Source: JBHIFE01 sp046760985 | GTDB taxonomy: Bacteria > Chloroflexota > Dehalococcoidia > Dehalococcoidales > RBG-16-60-22 | NCBI GenBank assembly: GCA_046760985.1 | Contig: JBHIFE010000009.1 | Location: 1-24,892, forward strand | Direction of reading: 5' to 3' | Length of the DNA stretch: 24,892 bases | Shown here: in pieces, positions 21,969-24,892 of the stretch | How the letters are laid out: every line of letters starts with the position of its first letter | How positions within the stretch are numbered: position 1 is the stretch's first letter | Translations under genes and position numbers: made by a program | The notes under the pieces: model-generated | Database searches by the model: none | What the model saw: only the letters and a program-made list of their open reading frames with translations | What the model was told of the DNA's origin: nothing

Positions 21969-22820
21969 TTAGCCTTTGTGTGGGAGTGTGGGATGATGGG
22001 GTGCGCCTATTCTTATTTTTACCTCACTACCCGCCTCAGCATTAAGGAAGGCGCTGGCACTACCTCCTTTCAGAGATATTTCTAGGTAGCCGCTACTACC
22101 AATAAGAGCAAGTAGTCCTCTGCCTTCCTCATAGGTATGGCTTAATCCGCGGATGAGCTGATTGCCAACCTCAATAGTTACTGTCTGTTTGGGGAGGTCA
22201 TCGCTCTTAATATTGGTAATCAGGTTACCGAAATTGTCAATGTGAAGGACATGCCCCGCCAGCGTGTCAGCTGCTGTCTTATATGGTCGGGACAGGGGTA
22301 TCATAATAAGTGAGGTTATTGTCTCGCCAAAGTCTACTGGCGGGGAGCCTAGGGAAAGTTGTGCAGCTACCGGGGCAAAGATGTCGCGTCCATGGAAGGT
22401 AGAGCTAACTGGTGACCGCCAGAATTGAGGTTTGGTAATAGCCACTGCCTCCAGTTCAGGTGCAAGCTCAACTTGCTGACGATTGACATTTATCGGTTTA
22501 GATGAAGATTGCTGTATCACGTAGCTTAAAACGCCGTTATCGGGGGCAACGAAGTCAGCCAGGGGAGTTCTCAGGATGATGGCTCTTCGCTCGGTGCCAA
22601 CCCCGGGGTCGACTACCACCACATGGATTGTACGTTTGGGGAAGAATTGATACGCTGTGCTCAGGACAAAGGCAGCCTGGGAGATATTCTGGGGTCTAAT
22701 TGAGTGGCAAATATCAATTAGCTTTGCTTCGGGATTGATGCTGAGTATCACTCCCTTCATCGCCGCTACATAGGCGTCAGCCAAGCCAAAATCAGTGGTC
22801 AAGGTAATTATGGCAGCCAT
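21969..22820 (-). CDS. SAM hydrolase (S-adenosylmethionine hydroxide adenosyltransferase, DUF62)
   Basis: This 283-aa enzyme hydrolyses SAM to adenosine and methionine, the known activity of the DUF62 family related to fluorinases. Features are TLTTDFGLADAYVAAMKGVI at the start, VDPGVGTERR, VAPDNGVLS, and STFHGRDIFAPVAA. The family's Asp-Arg-His triad corresponds to D71, R78 and H143. The C-terminal domain has IDNFGNLITNI. It is the last gene of the gatB-secG unit, 30 nt after secG. Why a SAM-consuming enzyme is joined to translation and secretion genes is not clear. Confidence 0.93.
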   Translation of the reverse strand: MAAIITLTTDFGLADAYVAAMKGVILSINPEAKLIDICHSIRPQNISQAAFVLSTAYQFFPKRTIHVVVVDPGVGTERRAIILRTPLADFVAPDNGVLSYVIQQSSSKPINVNRQQVELAPELEAVAITKPQFWRSPVSSTFHGRDIFAPVAAQLSLGSPPVDFGETITSLIMIPLSRPYKTAADTLAGHVLHIDNFGNLITNIKSDDLPKQTVTIEVGNQLIRGLSHTYEEGRGLLALIGSSGYLEISLKGGSASAFLNAEAGSEVKIRIGAPHHPTLPHKG

Positions 22821-22850
22821 ATTATTTCCTAGCTTTGCGGCAATTGCTTA

Positions 22851-23069
22851 TTAGCTAAGTCGAACCGATATTAAGGCGATAATAATGAATATAACTACCA
22901 GGGCGATAGTAAGTTGGAATAGTGTTTTCTCCACGCCCCGTCTGGTTCGATATACGGTATCAGGCTGACCAAAGATACTGCCCAGTCCCCCGCCACGAAC
23001 CTGAAACAGAATAATCAGTATCAAGGCAATAGCCACTATTATCTGAGCTATATTTAAGTAAGTTTGCAT
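22851..23069 (-). CDS. secG: Preprotein translocase subunit SecG
   Basis: This 72-aa membrane protein is the small subunit of the SecYEG channel and aids SecA-driven export. Two spans (about residues 5-25 and 47-69) flank the cytoplasmic loop with GGGLGSIFGQPDTVYRTRRG, the family signature. The ATG at 23069 lies one nt after the gatB stop. An upstream in-frame ATA/TTG extension to 23105 would add 12 basic residues inside gatB and is not the SecG start. The AGGTAAAG within the end of gatB is the likely ribosome binding site. Confidence 0.93.
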   Translation of the reverse strand: MQTYLNIAQIIVAIALILIILFQVRGGGLGSIFGQPDTVYRTRRGVEKTLFQLTIALVVIFIIIALISVRLS

Positions 23070-23070
23070 C

Positions 23071-24567
23071 TTATTCTTTACCTGTCGGATTTGAGCCTTC
23101 AGCAAGCTTTTTCTTTAATACTTCATTTGCCACCGCTGGATTGGCACGACCTTTAGTCGCTTTCATTACCTGCCCAACCAGAAACTTAAGCGCCTGCTCC
23201 TTGCCCGACTTGAAGTCGGCGACAGCCTGGGTATTGGCGGTTATCACCTCGGTAACTACCTCTTCCAGTTTCTGGATATCACTGATTTGACTGAGCCCTC
23301 GCTGGGTGATAATGTCAAGGGCAGTTTTACCAGTTTTAAACATTTCCTCATGCACCGACTTGGCTGTGGCGGTGTTGATGATGGCTCTGGTATTATAAGC
23401 AATTAATTGAGCAAGTTTTTCGGGGCTTACCCTTTTTTGGTATTCTTCCATTGTAATATAGTTAGCGTTCATAATGCGACTGACTTCACCCAAAAGCCAG
23501 TTACTCCCGAGCTTGGCTCTCTCTGGCACAGGTAAATCATGAAGTTCCGCTACATTAATGATTTCCTCTTCATAATCAGCCATAGCTTTGGAGCTGGTAA
23601 GCAGCTTAGCATCATAGACTGGCAGCCCATATTCAGCGATAAATCGGTCGCGTCTGGCTTCAGGCAGTTCCGGCAGTTTGGCTCTTATTTTCTCCACCCA
23701 CTCCCGAGTGATAATCAGTGGTGGCAGGTCTGGTTCAGGGAAATAACGGTAGTCGTGGGCATACTCCTTGGTGCGTTGGGGAACGGTCTTGCCCTTCGCC
23801 TCCACCCAGCCTCTGGTCTCCTGGATAAGCTTTCTGCCTTCGGCTGCTACTTTCATCTGTCGTTTGGCTTCATAATCCATAGCCTGGTAAACTGCCTTGA
23901 AGCTGTTCATATTTTTGACCTCGACCTTAGCCAAGGAATTTGAGCTGCCCTTGGGGCGGATACTGATGTTGGCGTCACACCTGAAGCTCCCCTCTTCCAT
24001 GTTCCCGGTAGATACTCCTAAGTACTGGAGGATACTGCGCAGCTTTATCAGGTACTGCCGGGCTTCTTCCGGGGAGCGCAAATCAGGCTCACCGACAATT
24101 TCCATCAGCGGCACACCGGAACGGTTGACATCTACCAGGCTGTAGACTTCGCCATCTGGTGAAGTGCGGTGGAGTAGTTTGGCTACATCCTCTTCAAGGT
24201 GAACGCGAATTATGCCTATCTTCTTCTTTTCCCCGTTAACTTCAATGGTGAGCCAGCCCCCACGCCCAAGAGGAGCATCGTACTGTGAAATCTGATAGCC
24301 CTTCATCAGGTCGGGATAGGGGTAATTCTTACGGTCAAACTTGGTATAATCGGAGATAGTGCAGTTCAGGGCTAGAGCGGTCATTATGGTATATTCCACA
24401 GCTTGCCGATTGATAGCAGGCAGAACACCGGGCATACCCAGGCACACCGGACAGACATGAGTGTTGGGTGGTGCACTGGCATAATCGGCACTGCACCGGC
24501 AAAACATTTTACTTTTAGTCAGTAGCTGGGCATGAACCTCCAGCCCGATAACAGTCTCAAAATCCAT
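23071..24567 (-). CDS. gatB: Asp-tRNA(Asn)/Glu-tRNA(Gln) amidotransferase subunit B
   Basis: This 498-aa subunit binds misacylated Glu-tRNA(Gln) or Asp-tRNA(Asn) and activates it for amidation by GatA. It begins FETVIGLEVHAQL. Zinc ligands C23, C25, C39 and C42 are in place. KFDRKNYPYPDLMKGYQISQ and TKEYAHDYRYFPEPDLPPL are family signatures. The helical C-terminal YqeY-like domain (from about 350) ends with KATKGRANPAVANEVL. Length is standard. GatA and GatC are not in this window. GGAG lies six nt before the ATG at 24567. It heads the gatB-secG-SAM hydrolase unit. Confidence 0.97.
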   Translation of the reverse strand: MDFETVIGLEVHAQLLTKSKMFCRCSADYASAPPNTHVCPVCLGMPGVLPAINRQAVEYTIMTALALNCTISDYTKFDRKNYPYPDLMKGYQISQYDAPLGRGGWLTIEVNGEKKKIGIIRVHLEEDVAKLLHRTSPDGEVYSLVDVNRSGVPLMEIVGEPDLRSPEEARQYLIKLRSILQYLGVSTGNMEEGSFRCDANISIRPKGSSNSLAKVEVKNMNSFKAVYQAMDYEAKRQMKVAAEGRKLIQETRGWVEAKGKTVPQRTKEYAHDYRYFPEPDLPPLIITREWVEKIRAKLPELPEARRDRFIAEYGLPVYDAKLLTSSKAMADYEEEIINVAELHDLPVPERAKLGSNWLLGEVSRIMNANYITMEEYQKRVSPEKLAQLIAYNTRAIINTATAKSVHEEMFKTGKTALDIITQRGLSQISDIQKLEEVVTEVITANTQAVADFKSGKEQALKFLVGQVMKATKGRANPAVANEVLKKKLAEGSNPTGKE

Positions 24568-24596
24568 AACTTACTCCGATTTAGATAACGCATTTT

Positions 24597-24625
24597 AGTA
24601 TAGCAACAATGGTGGGGACTGACAA
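24597..24625 (-). promoter_or_regulatory. gatB promoter
   Basis: On the minus strand, TTGTCA (24625-24620), a 17-nt spacer and TATACT (24602-24597) preceded by TGC form a strong promoter. The start near 24590 gives a 23-nt leader to gatB. Confidence 0.72.
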
Positions 24626-24653
24626 GGAAGAGATATAAAAGTAAATTCAGATA

Positions 24654-24662
24654 TGCTATAAT
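24654..24662 (+). promoter_or_regulatory. tRNA-Ala promoter (extended -10)
   Basis: TGCTATAAT (24654-24662) is a perfect extended -10. No good -35 is seen at 17 nt. Transcription would start near 24669, eight nt before the tRNA. It is divergent from the gatB promoter. Confidence 0.58.
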
Positions 24663-24676
24663 CTTTGAAGTAATTT

Positions 24677-24752
24677 GGGGCTGTAGCTCAGTTGGGAGAG
24701 CGCCTCCTTTGCACGGAGGAAGTCAGGGGTTCGAGTCCCCTCAGCTCCACCA
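24677..24752 (+). tRNA. tRNA-Ala (anticodon TGC)
   Basis: The 76-nt cloverleaf is complete: acceptor stem GGGGCTG (24677-24683) with CAGCTCC (24742-24748), D arm GCTC/GAGC, and anticodon arm CCTCC-TTTGCAC-GGAGG with TGC at 24710-24712. The T arm contains GGTTCGAGTCC. CCA is encoded at the 3' end (24750-24752). Confidence 0.98.
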
Positions 24753-24771
24753 ATCATAACTTTTCCACACC

Positions 24772-24793
24772 AGAAGGTGGAGACCTTCTTTGA
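24772..24793 (+). terminator. Weak terminator after tRNA-Ala
   Basis: AGAAGGT (24772-24778) pairs perfectly with ACCTTCT (24783-24789) across a GGAG loop, followed by TTGAG. The T-run is short, so termination would be weak. Confidence 0.35.
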
Positions 24794-24798
24794 GTTTG

Positions 24799-24839
24799 CC
24801 ATAGCTCACACTCCCCAAGGCGGGAGGAGTGAGCTATGG
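24799..24839. repeat. Long inverted repeat downstream of tRNA-Ala
   Basis: CCATAGCTCA (24799-24808) pairs perfectly with TGAGCTATGG (24830-24839), and CTCC (24811-24814) pairs with GGAG (24826-24829) inside, a 14-bp stem with a two-base bulge. No T-run follows. The last 140 bases of the window hold no gene that I can see. Confidence 0.6.
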
Positions 24840-24892
24840 GGCAGAGCCCTCCCCGCGAGGTAGTCTCATCTACCGAAAACTCGCCAATAGCG

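Noticed and set aside
23071..23105. An N-terminal extension of SecG to 23105
   Set aside because: It lies inside the gatB coding end; the ATG at 23069 matches the normal SecG start.

Overview
The window is a bacterial chromosome segment of moderate GC content, and I see no phage, plasmid, IS or CRISPR content. Several things point to an anaerobic Chloroflexota lineage, most likely class Dehalococcoidia. These are a lone 5S rRNA next to clpC, the clpC ... radA - ispD - ispF - cysS order (which I associate with Dehalococcoides relatives), a small DUF5679-like zinc ribbon, a remA-gmk pair and a Ta0216-type radical SAM protein. That placement is inferred from gene content, not shown by a tree.

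Left part (1-6161). A DNA methyltransferase fused to an Mrr-like nuclease domain is cut by the left edge. It is followed by rarA, then a two-gene phosphate uptake operon (DUF47/PhoU-like regulator and PiT permease) behind a leader with its own terminator-like hairpin. The convergent remA-gmk pair ends against the permease. Centre (6162-12893): a free-standing 5S rRNA; clpC; a three-gene Na+-pumping decarboxylase module (biotinyl domain, a 50-aa single-span gamma-like subunit, and the beta subunit) without a carboxyltransferase; radA; and a small cupin gene read toward radA that appears to use an ATA start. Then the overlapping set ispD-ispF-cysS (isoprenoid precursors and Cys-tRNA) at 13270-15879.

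Right part (15889-24567), all on the minus strand. The most unusual locus is a tight four-gene operon: a split-barrel flavin-type domain fused to a UbiA prenyltransferase, a 41-aa two-CxxC peptide, a second UbiA prenyltransferase, and a B12-type radical SAM enzyme. No substrate is obvious. Upstream lie a 47-aa DUF5679-like zinc ribbon, a GNAT acetyltransferase with a DUF2269-like membrane protein, and the operon gatB-secG-SAM hydrolase. A tRNA-Ala(TGC) reads outward from the gatB promoter.

Three genes are small (41, 47 and 50 aa) and easily missed. Palindromic G/C-rich repeats of one family fill four intergenic regions (about 1505-1612, 3140-3315, 10985-11121, 12957-13196). Many promoters share an extended -10 of the form TGCTAnnnT.
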